DNA of 44,795 bases from Microbacterium sp. Lineage in GTDB: Bacteria; Actinomycetota; Actinomycetes; Actinomycetales; Microbacteriaceae. Location: positions 1 through 44,795 of the forward strand of contig JAITLM010000190.1 of assembly GCA_031277885.1 (NCBI GenBank), given 5' to 3'. Shown here one piece after another: positions 8,580 through 14,128 of the stretch; the first letter of the stretch is position 1, and each line of letters opens with the position of its first letter. The notes under the pieces were generated by a model, which was not told the DNA's origin, ran no database searches, and worked only from the letters and a program-made list of their open reading frames with translations. A program made the translations under genes and the position numbers.

Positions 8580-9731
8580 TCAGCGCTTCAATCTCTGCCA
8601 CTCATCAAAGCCCACCCTCGGACGGTCGCCCTGGGGCGGCTGGAAGGCGCGCAACGGGCTCGACTCACTGAGATGATCCTGCGCCCAGGCAACGTACTGG
8701 CGAGCGCGTTCGGATTGCTCGTTAGTGCGGCTGTCGTGTTCGATGAAATTTGCGAGCATCGAGACAGCTTCCGCCATCTCTCGGTGTCGAACGTAGTTCG
8801 CTCGCAACGTCTCGAGTGCCGAGACCCACCTGCTGTAGGTCGTGAGATGTGCTCCCTGTTGAGCGGCCTTACGCGATGCTTCTTGCTGCTCAGACTCGCG
8901 TCGACGCTGACTTTCAGCGTGTTCACGAGCTGTGGCCGATGAATCATGGATGTAGTCGATTGCCCGACGGAGCTTGTCTTCGATCTGAGTTGTCGCCGTG
9001 TCATCGAGGTACAACGGCTCGAAGTACGCATGTCGGAACTCCAAGCGAATCTTGTTGCCGGCGACATGGTCGAACTTGGGGATACGAGCCCGAAGCCCCT
9101 TCTCCAGCTGGGCGAGCTCTCGCTTGGTTGGTTTGTGTCTCACCCGGTCCTTGAGCCGCTGTACATACACGGCAATAGGTGCGTCGCCAGCATCAATCGA
9201 CAGCAGCGCCTGCCTGGACGTACTGGCCTCGGAACTGTTGCCTTCCTCTTCGAGACGATCGTCAGAAGTAGGGGCCTCAACAGTCCAACCCCAGCGAAGT
9301 GCTTCCGCTGCGACCGCGTGAAGCAGGAGAAGCACTCGGAACTGGTGCTCAGGTAATACCTCAAGACGCGACATGTCCTCGAGCAGCACCTGCACGGCCT
9401 CGCACGCATTCTGCAGATTCTTCGGCATCGAGATGGTCTCGTGCTTGCGATTCGACTTGTAGATGCGTCGGAGGACTGGCCCCGAAGCCAAGGGGGCATA
9501 TGTGGGCCGCGGGGTTGCCTCCGGGTCTTGGAGTTCGTCCAGGAGCTCGCGGCCGGCAGCCGTGATCGCGATGTTCCAGATGCCTCGACGGTTGTCCAAG
9601 TACACCAGCCCTCGCGATCGAAGAGCGACGGCACTCGTCTTGTAGGTCTCGCTGGGCGGATCATCAAGGTTCGCCCCGTCCGCAACCCACTGCAAAACCC
9701 GGAGCTGAGCTTCGTTGATGCTGGGTGTCAT
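8580..9731 (-). CDS. Hypothetical protein with N-terminal winged helix and coiled coil
   Basis: A 383-residue protein starting at ATG 9731. Residues 5-65 (INEAQLRVLQWVADG ... YKTSAVALRSRGLV ... WNIAITAAGRELL) read as a winged-helix DNA-binding domain, a module seen in hypothetical actinobacterial defence-island proteins. A middle alpha/beta region (about 85-240) has no recognised family. Residues about 260-295 are a charged coiled coil (EHAESQRRRESEQQEASRK), and the C-terminus is helical. It precedes the LRV-nuclease gene on the same strand and may form a two-gene unit with it, either as transcriptional regulator or as DNA-binding partner. It is the last gene before the island's tRNA-derived end. 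Confidence 0.65.
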   Translation of the reverse strand: MTPSINEAQLRVLQWVADGANLDDPPSETYKTSAVALRSRGLVYLDNRRGIWNIAITAAGRELLDELQDPEATPRPTYAPLASGPVLRRIYKSNRKHETISMPKNLQNACEAVQVLLEDMSRLEVLPEHQFRVLLLLHAVAAEALRWGWTVEAPTSDDRLEEEGNSSEASTSRQALLSIDAGDAPIAVYVQRLKDRVRHKPTKRELAQLEKGLRARIPKFDHVAGNKIRLEFRHAYFEPLYLDDTATTQIEDKLRRAIDYIHDSSATAREHAESQRRRESEQQEASRKAAQQGAHLTTYSRWVSALETLRANYVRHREMAEAVSMLANFIEHDSRTNEQSERARQYVAWAQDHLSESSPLRAFQPPQGDRPRVGFDEWQRLKR

Positions 9732-9772
9732 CGCGGCACCCCAATCTGGTCAGCAGCACGTGCCCAAGGCTC

Positions 9773-9850
9773 GTGTCTGGGCCACTTGTCTGAGCCGTAC
9801 CGCGAAAACTGTCTGCGGGCCGCCGGAAGGGTGTCTCGGGGTACTTGTCT
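9773..9850. repeat. Imperfect direct repeat GTGTCT-N5/6-ACTTGTCT, two copies
   Basis: Copy one is at 9773-9791 and copy two at 9831-9850. Both have GTGTCT, then 5 or 6 variable G-rich bases, then ACTTGTCT. Start-to-start distance is 58 bases. A third partial element CTGTCTG is at 9809-9815. They may be binding sites of an island regulator or recombination directionality factor. Confidence 0.5.
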
Positions 9851-9956
9851 GGGGTACTCGGACCGGTATCTAAAGATCTTTTCGGCGACAGAGCGCGAAG
9901 GCCATCTACGGCCCTCAAAATCGGGCCAAATCAGGCCCCTGCGACACCTGAAAAAT

Positions 9957-9978
9957 GTCACCGTTAGAGTCACCGTTA
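9957..9978. repeat. Tandem 12-bp-period direct repeat GTCACCGTTA
   Basis: Two perfect 10-base copies, at 9957-9966 and 9969-9978, spaced 12 bases start to start. Short tandem direct repeats of this size next to an attachment core are typical of arm-type binding sites for tyrosine integrases or for excisionases. Confidence 0.7.
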
Positions 9979-9982
9979 CGAA

Positions 9983-10008
9983 CGGGATACTGCGGGATCT
10001 GACGGGAT
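9983..10008. repeat. Three CGGGAT iterons with exact 10-bp period
   Basis: CGGGAT occurs at 9983-9988, 9993-9998 and 10003-10008, exactly one helical turn apart and therefore on the same face of the DNA. It directly follows the GTCACCGTTA pair. Such phasing suggests cooperative protein binding, for example by an excisionase bending the island end. Confidence 0.7.
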
Positions 10009-10095
10009 CCTTCTCGAGGAGATTTTCTCTCGTTTTTCCTTCCGACCTGGTATTTACGGCTAAGAATCTTCCCTGGAGGGATACTTGTGTGTGGT

Positions 10096-10133
10096 TCAAG
10101 GGGTCGCAGGTTCAAATCCTGTCAGCCCGACCA
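10096..10133 (+). other. attR-like 3' fragment of tRNA-Pro(GGG)
   Basis: The 38 bases reproduce the 3' strand of an anticodon stem (TCAAG), variable loop, T arm (GCAGG-TTCAAAT-CCTGT at 10106-10122), acceptor 3' strand CAGCCCG, discriminator A and an encoded CCA (10131-10133). No matching 5' acceptor or D arm occurs upstream, so this is not a complete tRNA. The sequence agrees with actinobacterial tRNA-Pro(GGG) from memory of that family. It is interpreted as the chromosomal-side core left by integration; the intact tRNA should lie at the island's other end. Confidence 0.78.
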
Positions 10134-10134
10134 G

Positions 10135-10182
10135 AACGCAAGAGGAGGGATGATCCGCGAGGATCATCCCTCCTCTTGCGTT
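10135..10182. terminator. Perfect 22-bp stem hairpin after the tRNA stub
   Basis: Left arm 10135-10156 and right arm 10161-10182 are fully complementary around a GCGA tetraloop, followed by TT on the plus strand and preceded by a short A run. It lies between the rightward tRNA-Pro end and the leftward ABC-F gene, so it probably terminates transcription in both directions. Originally it would be the terminator of the tRNA-Pro gene. Confidence 0.82.
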
Positions 10183-10201
10183 TACCTGTATCCGACCACG
10201 C

Positions 10202-11818
10202 TCAGTCGCCTAGCTCCCGACGCTGACGCATCCGTCCCCCGGCGTCGAGCTCGATGATGGTGTCGATGCCGATCCGCTTCAGGAACGCGAAGTCGTGGCT
10301 GACGATCAGCAGCGCTCCGCGGTACGCATCGAGGGCCTCCGCCAGCTGCTCGACGCTGGAGATGTCGAGGTTGTTGGTCGGCTCGTCCAGGATCAGCAGT
10401 TGGGCGGGCGGCTCGGCGAGGAGCAGCCGGGCGAGCGAGACACGGAACCGCTCGCCGCCCGAGAGCGTGCGCACAGGCCGATCGACGCTGTCGCCTCGCA
10501 GGAGCAGCCGAGCGAGCTGGTTGCGGATGGTTCCCGCCGGCGTGCCGGGAGCAACGGTCTGCACGTTGTCGATCGCACTGGCGTCGTCGTCGAGTCCGTC
10601 CAGACGCTGCGGAAGGAAGCCGACGAGTTCGGTCACGAGTCGGCCATGGGGCCGCCCGGCGACCGGCTCGGTCCGCCCCAGCAACTGTTCGATCAGGGTC
10701 GACTTCCCTGACCCGTTCGCGCCGATGAGCGCGACGCGCTCCGGCCCCTGGACCACGATGGTCCGGCCCTGGTCCTCCAGTTCGGCGAGCCGCCTGCCAC
10801 GGGGCACATCGGGATCCGGCAGAACGAGGTGGATGTGCTCCTCGTCACGGACTCGCGCATCCGCGGCATCGACCGCGGCCTGCGCGGCCTGCGCGGCCTG
10901 CACCTTCTCGTCGAGCGTCGAGCGCATCGAGCCCGCCGACGCCTGCGCCTTGCTGGCGCGATTCCCGGCGAGGATCTTCGGGATGCCGCCGTCCTTCTGC
11001 GTCTTCTTCCCCGTCCGCTCGCGGCGCGCCAGCTTCGTCTCCGCCTCGACGCGCTGCTTCTTCTCGACCTTCAGCGTCTGCTGCGCTGAACGCGCGGCCT
11101 GCACCGCGGCAGCCTGCTCCTGCAGCTGCTGCTCCTTCCACGCGCTGTACGGACCGCCGAACGTCTCCAGCCTCCCGCTGTACAGCTCGGCGGTGTCATC
11201 CATGTGCTCGAGCAGCTCGAGGTCATGGCTGACCACGACGAGTGCACCAGGCCACTGATCGACGAGCTCGGCCAGTCTCGCGCGCGTGGGGCGATCGAGG
11301 TTGTTGGTGGGCTCATCGAGGACGGTGATCGGGGTGCGACGGATGCGCAGCCCGGTGATCGCGATGAGCATCCCCTCTCCCCCGGAGACCTCGGCGATCC
11401 GGCGATCGAGATGGGCGGCCGAGAAACCGATCTGATCCAGTGCCTCCGCCGCGCGGGACTCGATGTCTCAGTCGTCGCCGATCTCATCGAAGTGGCGCTG
11501 GTCGACGTCGCCGGACTCGATTGCCGTGATCGCGTCGAGGATCGATCGGATGCCGAGCAGCTCCGCGATCGTCGTGTCCTGTCGCAGCGTGAGCGTCTGC
11601 GGCAGGTGGCCGACCTCGCCGCTGGCGTCGACGTGCCCCGAGGTGGGGCGCAGCTCGCCCGTGATGAGGCGGAGCAGTGTGGATTTGCCGGCGCCGTTGC
11701 GGCCGACCAACCCCGTCCGGCCGGTGCCGAACGTGCCGTTGACGCGGTCGAGTGCGACCGTGCCGTCCGGCCATTCCAGGGTCAGATCACGCAGGGTGAT
11801 GGCGGATTTCGTAGACAT
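10202..11818 (-). pseudogene. ABC-F family ATPase interrupted by in-frame TGA at codon 117
   Basis: The frame from ATG 11818 encodes a two-ATPase soluble ABC-F protein of 538 codons, the class that acts on the ribosome in translation quality control or antibiotic protection. Motifs are present twice: Walker A GRNGAGKST and GANGSGKST, signatures VSGGEG and LSGGER, and DEPTNNLD in both halves, separated by a basic coiled linker. At 11470-11468 a TGA replaces what in relatives is a Trp (context IGDD-stop-DIES); the frame is otherwise continuous. Reinitiation at ATG 11371, which follows a GGGGGAGAGGGG stretch, would give 389 residues with an incomplete first ATPase. This may be a true nonsense mutation, a base error or readthrough. 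Its long leader suggests regulated expression. Confidence 0.8.
11468..11470 (-). other. In-frame TGA nonsense codon within the ABC-F gene
   Basis: Both flanking frames are in phase: the distance from codon 11470 to the downstream ATG 11371 is 99 bases. Protein similarity to ABC-F continues directly across the stop. A single G-to-A change from TGG would explain it. Confidence 0.85.
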
Positions 11819-12142
11819 TGCCGTAGTTCTCTCTTCTCTGCCGTCGCGCACCGGAGGGCGCGACGAATGCAGTTCCGTGTCGGGAGCGCCGGCGGAGCCG
11901 GCAGGTCGACCGACCGCGGGGGCGAGTGCCTTGCTGCGAGAAGTCACGCCGGATGCGAACCCGGGCGGGACCACGCGTTCGCATTCGTGCACTCGAGACC
12001 GAGGTCGGTGCGATGCGAACATGCCGGTGAGGACCACGCAGCGTCGACGTCCCGGAAGGAGACGGACTCTGTGCGCGAAAAGACGATCGATCACTGATGC
12101 GGCTGATCGCCGCACGCGCGAAAGCCACCGGCAGTTCGGTGG
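11819..12142 (-). promoter_or_regulatory. Long 5' leader of the ABC-F gene with alternating complementary 8-mers
   Basis: In transcript order the leader holds GTTCGCAT (12020-12013), ATGCGAAC (11984-11977) and GTTCGCAT (11960-11953). The middle copy can pair with either neighbour (28-base or 16-base loops), the arrangement used in attenuators with mutually exclusive hairpins. GGACCACGC also recurs, at 11968-11976 and 12031-12039 on the plus strand. An in-frame N-terminal extension of the ABC-F frame runs through here but has unnatural composition. The attenuator idea is inferred from pairing only. Confidence 0.42.
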
Positions 12143-12144
12143 CT
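12123..12144 (-). promoter_or_regulatory. Hairpin at the end of the leader ORF, possible attenuator
   Basis: AGCCACCG (12144-12137) pairs perfectly with CGGTGGCT (12130-12123) around a 6-base loop, and is followed by TTTCG on the minus strand. Its first arm begins inside the TAG stop of the 9-codon ORF, so a ribosome stalled on that ORF would prevent folding. The T tract is short, so it may be a weak terminator or a pausing structure. Confidence 0.45.
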
Positions 12145-12172
12145 AGGCTCTGTCGACCTCGATCGTTTCCAT
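12143..12172 (-). CDS. Putative 9-residue leaderless leader peptide upstream of ABC-F
   Basis: ATG 12172 starts 7 bases after a TAGGCT -10 box and encodes METIEVDRA before TAG. Its stop codon overlaps the following hairpin. Short upstream ORFs next to hairpins are the known design of antibiotic-inducible leaders for erm and ABC-F genes. The ORF is too short for codon statistics, so support is positional only. Confidence 0.38.
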   Translation of the reverse strand: METIEVDRA

Positions 12173-12179
12173 CGCGACC

Positions 12180-12185
12180 AGCCTA
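12180..12185 (-). promoter_or_regulatory. Putative -10 box for the ABC-F leader transcript
   Basis: TAGGCT on the minus strand at 12185-12180, 7 bases before ATG 12172, fits the leaderless pattern seen at other genes in this window. No convincing -35 is visible; AAAGCC lies at a 17-base distance. The neighbouring rightward GNAT gene starts about 100 bases away, so the two transcripts diverge from this region. Confidence 0.42.
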
Positions 12186-12275
12186 CCAGCCGCGCGCCGA
12201 GGGGCTTTCGACCGCTCGCAGACGGCAAGGGCTGTCGACCTCGCATCTCCCCTCACGAACGTCCGACACCCCGCG

Positions 12276-12281
12276 TAGGGT
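12276..12281 (+). promoter_or_regulatory. Putative -10 box of leaderless GNAT transcript
   Basis: TAGGGT lies 6 bases before ATG 12288 and no Shine-Dalgarno is present between them, so the mRNA probably begins at the start codon. No -35 consensus is seen. Confidence 0.5.
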
Positions 12282-12287
12282 CGGACC

Positions 12288-12872
12288 ATGTCAACGATCA
12301 CGACGAAGGCAGCGACGCCCACGGAGTGGGAGGACGTGCAGCGCACGCTCACCGGAGGCGGCGACGGCGCCTCCTGCCAGTGCATCTGGCCGGTGCTGCG
12401 CAACAAGGACTGGAACGCCACGACGAAGCAGCAGCGGGTCGGGATGCTGCGGGACGAGATCGCGACCGGTCCCCCGCCGGGCATCGTGGCGTACCGGGAT
12501 GGCGAGGCCGCCGGCTGGATCCGCATCGGCCCGCGTCCGTCACAGGCCCGACTGGCGTACACGCGCACGATCGTGGCCGCCACGCAGGAGCCGCTCGACG
12601 ACCGCAGCGTGTGGGCGGTGACCTGCTTCTCCGTGCGGCGCGATCATCGCGGGCAAGGGCTGAACGCCGCCCTCCTCGCAGCCGCCGTCGACTACGCGCG
12701 CGAGTCCGGCGCCCGCATCGTCGAGGGCTACCCGGTCGACACGGCCGCGGTGAAGGTCTCGCCGAACGAGCTGTTCCACGGCGCGCTTTCGACCTTCCTC
12801 ACGGCGGGGTTCTCGGTGGTCGGCGAACTGCGGTCAGGACGCCCCCTGGTCAGCCTCGACCTCGCGGCATAG
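12288..12872 (+). CDS. GNAT family N-acetyltransferase
   Basis: A 194-residue protein that should transfer an acyl group, usually acetyl from acetyl-CoA, to an amine; the substrate cannot be told. The acetyl-CoA pyrophosphate-binding motif is visible in VRRDHRGQGLNAALLAAAV (about residues 118-136), preceded by the beta strand VWAVTCFSV and followed by GARIVEGYPVD. N-terminal TPTEWEDVQRTL and CQCIWPVL are typical of a GNAT subgroup with a Cys and Trp rich entrance. The ATG at 12288 is favoured by the -10 box 6 bases upstream. It stands alone, divergent from the ABC-F leader and followed by the YhhN gene on the same strand. Confidence 0.85.
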   Translation: MSTITTKAATPTEWEDVQRTLTGGGDGASCQCIWPVLRNKDWNATTKQQRVGMLRDEIATGPPPGIVAYRDGEAAGWIRIGPRPSQARLAYTRTIVAATQEPLDDRSVWAVTCFSVRRDHRGQGLNAALLAAAVDYARESGARIVEGYPVDTAAVKVSPNELFHGALSTFLTAGFSVVGELRSGRPLVSLDLAA

Positions 12873-12919
12873 CGGTGACGGCCGAGACCGCGGCGGAGAG
12901 CGGCGAGCGTCCTCGCTCC

Positions 12920-12925
12920 TACGAT
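12920..12925 (+). promoter_or_regulatory. Putative -10 box of leaderless YhhN-S4 transcript
   Basis: TACGAT at 12920-12925 is 6 bases upstream of ATG 12932. The GGAGGG in between is too close to the ATG to work as a normal ribosome binding site, supporting leaderless initiation. Confidence 0.5.
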
Positions 12926-12931
12926 GGAGGG

Positions 12932-13651
12932 ATGCAGAGCCGCACCCGACTTCGCGCCCTGTGGCCGTTCGCGCCGTACGCCCTCGTCGCCCTGGTCCAT
13001 GTGATCGCCCTCGCCACCCACAGCCCGCTCGCGGTGCCGACGAAGGCGCTGCTCATGCCGCTGCTCGGCCTGCCTGTGGTGCTCGCCTGGAAGACCTTGG
13101 CACCGCGCGGTGCCACCCTGCTGCTCACCGTGGCATTGTTCTTCTCCTGGCTCGGCGACGAAGCGGGGCTGTTCTTCCCGTTCGCCCCGGAGCTGCCGCT
13201 CATGCTGGGCTTCTTCGGGCTCGCGCACGTCGCCTACATCCTGTTGTTCCTCCGTCACCTGCGGGTGCGTCGGCTGCCGCTGTGGACCGTCGTCTACGCG
13301 CTCTGGTGGCTGTTCATGATCATGATCCTCGGGCCGCACACGGGGTCCCTGCTCACGGCGGTCGGTGCGTACGGCCTCGTGCTCGCCGGGACGGCGGCGA
13401 CCTCGGCGCGCTGCCGGACGATGATCGCCTGGGGCGGCGTCTTCTTCCTCTCGAGCGACTCGATCCTGGCGTTCCGACTGTTCCTGTCCGACGCAATGCC
13501 GGACTGGACGAGCCCGGCTGTCATGGTCACCTACACGATCGGACAGGGTTTGATCGTCGCCGGCGCGCTCCTGGCCCTGCGCCGCGGCGAGACCGACCCC
13601 GCACGGGCCGGCATCGGAGCCGCCGATCGCGGCACGGAGCCGCTCGCATGA
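12932..13651 (+). CDS. YhhN/TMEM86-family membrane protein (lysoplasmalogenase-like)
   Basis: A 239-residue integral membrane protein with about eight hydrophobic segments, beginning with PYALVALVHVIALA and ending with TYTIGQGLIVAGALLAL. The family includes human TMEM86B, which hydrolyses the vinyl ether bond of lysoplasmalogens. The conserved acidic residues are seen in SWLGDEAGL and FLSSDSILA. A GTG at 12875 in the same frame could give a longer N-terminus, but ATG 12932 fits a leaderless start. Its TGA overlaps the ATG of the S4 gene (ATGA), so the two are co-translated. Substrate in this organism is unknown. Confidence 0.82.
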   Translation: MQSRTRLRALWPFAPYALVALVHVIALATHSPLAVPTKALLMPLLGLPVVLAWKTLAPRGATLLLTVALFFSWLGDEAGLFFPFAPELPLMLGFFGLAHVAYILLFLRHLRVRRLPLWTVVYALWWLFMIMILGPHTGSLLTAVGAYGLVLAGTAATSARCRTMIAWGGVFFLSSDSILAFRLFLSDAMPDWTSPAVMVTYTIGQGLIVAGALLALRRGETDPARAGIGAADRGTEPLA

Positions 13652-14049
13652 GCACTGAGCCCTGGGCCGCAGGCCCCGTCCGCATCGACAGCTGGCTGTG
13701 GGCGGTGCGCGTGTTCAAGACCCGCTCCGCCGCGACGACCGCGTGCCGCGCCGGCCATGTGCGACTCAACGGGGATCGGGTCAAGGCGGCGCAGACCGTG
13801 AAGATCGGCGACGAGCTGCGGATCAGGATCAGCGGCTTCGACCGGATCCTCGTCGTGCGCCAGACCCTCGTCAAGCGCGTCGGCGCTCCCCTGGCAGCCG
13901 TCGCGGCCGAGGACCGCACGCCGCCGCGTGATCCGGTCGCCGCCGCGGGTCTGCGGGACCGCGGAGCAGGCCGGCCGACCAAGCGCGAGCGCCGCGACAT
14001 CGACCGGCTGCGTGGGCGCGGCCAGGGCGGCGAGCACGCCGACCGATGA
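13648..14049 (+). CDS. RNA-binding S4 domain protein, Hsp15-like
   Basis: A 133-residue protein with an S4 RNA-binding domain at about residues 10-70 (RIDSWLWAVRVFKTRSAATTAC ... VRLNGDRVKAAQTVKIGDEL when read in two parts), followed by a basic tail (GRPTKRERRDIDRLRGRG). The best-known relative is HslR/Hsp15, which binds 50S subunits carrying a stalled peptidyl-tRNA. The start ATG overlaps the stop of the YhhN gene. The tail with many R and K suggests rRNA contact. Specific function is inferred from the family only. Confidence 0.86.
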   Translation: MSTEPWAAGPVRIDSWLWAVRVFKTRSAATTACRAGHVRLNGDRVKAAQTVKIGDELRIRISGFDRILVVRQTLVKRVGAPLAAVAAEDRTPPRDPVAAAGLRDRGAGRPTKRERRDIDRLRGRGQGGEHADR

Positions 14050-14116
14050 TCAAGAATTTCCCTGTGATCTGGGAGAAAAGTTTTCCACACCCCCTCCTGA
14101 TATCGAAGCTCTGTTC

Positions 14117-14122
14117 TATACT
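14117..14122 (+). promoter_or_regulatory. Putative -10 box of leaderless HNH gene
   Basis: TATACT at 14117-14122, close to the TATAAT consensus, lies 6 bases before ATG 14129 with no separate Shine-Dalgarno. This choice of start shortens the open frame, which otherwise begins at 13928 inside the S4 gene. Confidence 0.6.
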
Positions 14123-14128
14123 GGGAGC

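Larger units (their letters stand above)
9732..10095. other. Non-coding island terminus with clustered short repeats
   Basis: About 360 bases without a believable gene. Open frames here are opposite-strand shadows with unnatural composition. The stretch is AT-richer than its surroundings toward the right. It contains three families of short direct repeats (annotated separately) and a weak hairpin followed by a T run near 10015-10038. Position next to the tRNA stub suggests it is the attachment-site arm of the island. Confidence 0.6.
1..10133. mobile_element. Right end of a defence-rich genomic island at tRNA-Pro
   Basis: The segment is bounded on the right by a partial tRNA-Pro 3' end and carries restriction and nuclease-like genes. 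By eye its base composition is less GC-rich than the DNA after 10200, most clearly around 3300-4100 and 9880-10090. The left end, where an intact tRNA-Pro gene and probably an integrase would lie, is outside the window. Integration at a tRNA 3' end with a duplicated core is typical of tyrosine-recombinase islands. Island status is an inference from the att stub, composition and gene content; no integrase is visible here. Confidence 0.72.

Noticed and set aside
10015..10038. Intrinsic terminator at the island end
   Set aside because: The stem before the T run is only about 4-5 pairs; mentioned in the intergenic entry but not called.
9728..10099. Minus-strand frame of 123 codons at the island end
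   Set aside because: No Shine-Dalgarno, unnatural composition, overlaps the repeat clusters and shows no recognisable domain.
10040..10133. A complete tRNA-Pro gene
   Set aside because: The 3' half (T arm, acceptor strand, CCA) is convincing, but no CGGGCTG-like 5' acceptor, D arm or anticodon arm precedes it. Treated as an attachment-site fragment.
11787..12128. Minus-strand frame of 113 codons in the ABC-F leader
   Set aside because: Arg-rich shadow without start signals; the region fits a non-coding leader better.
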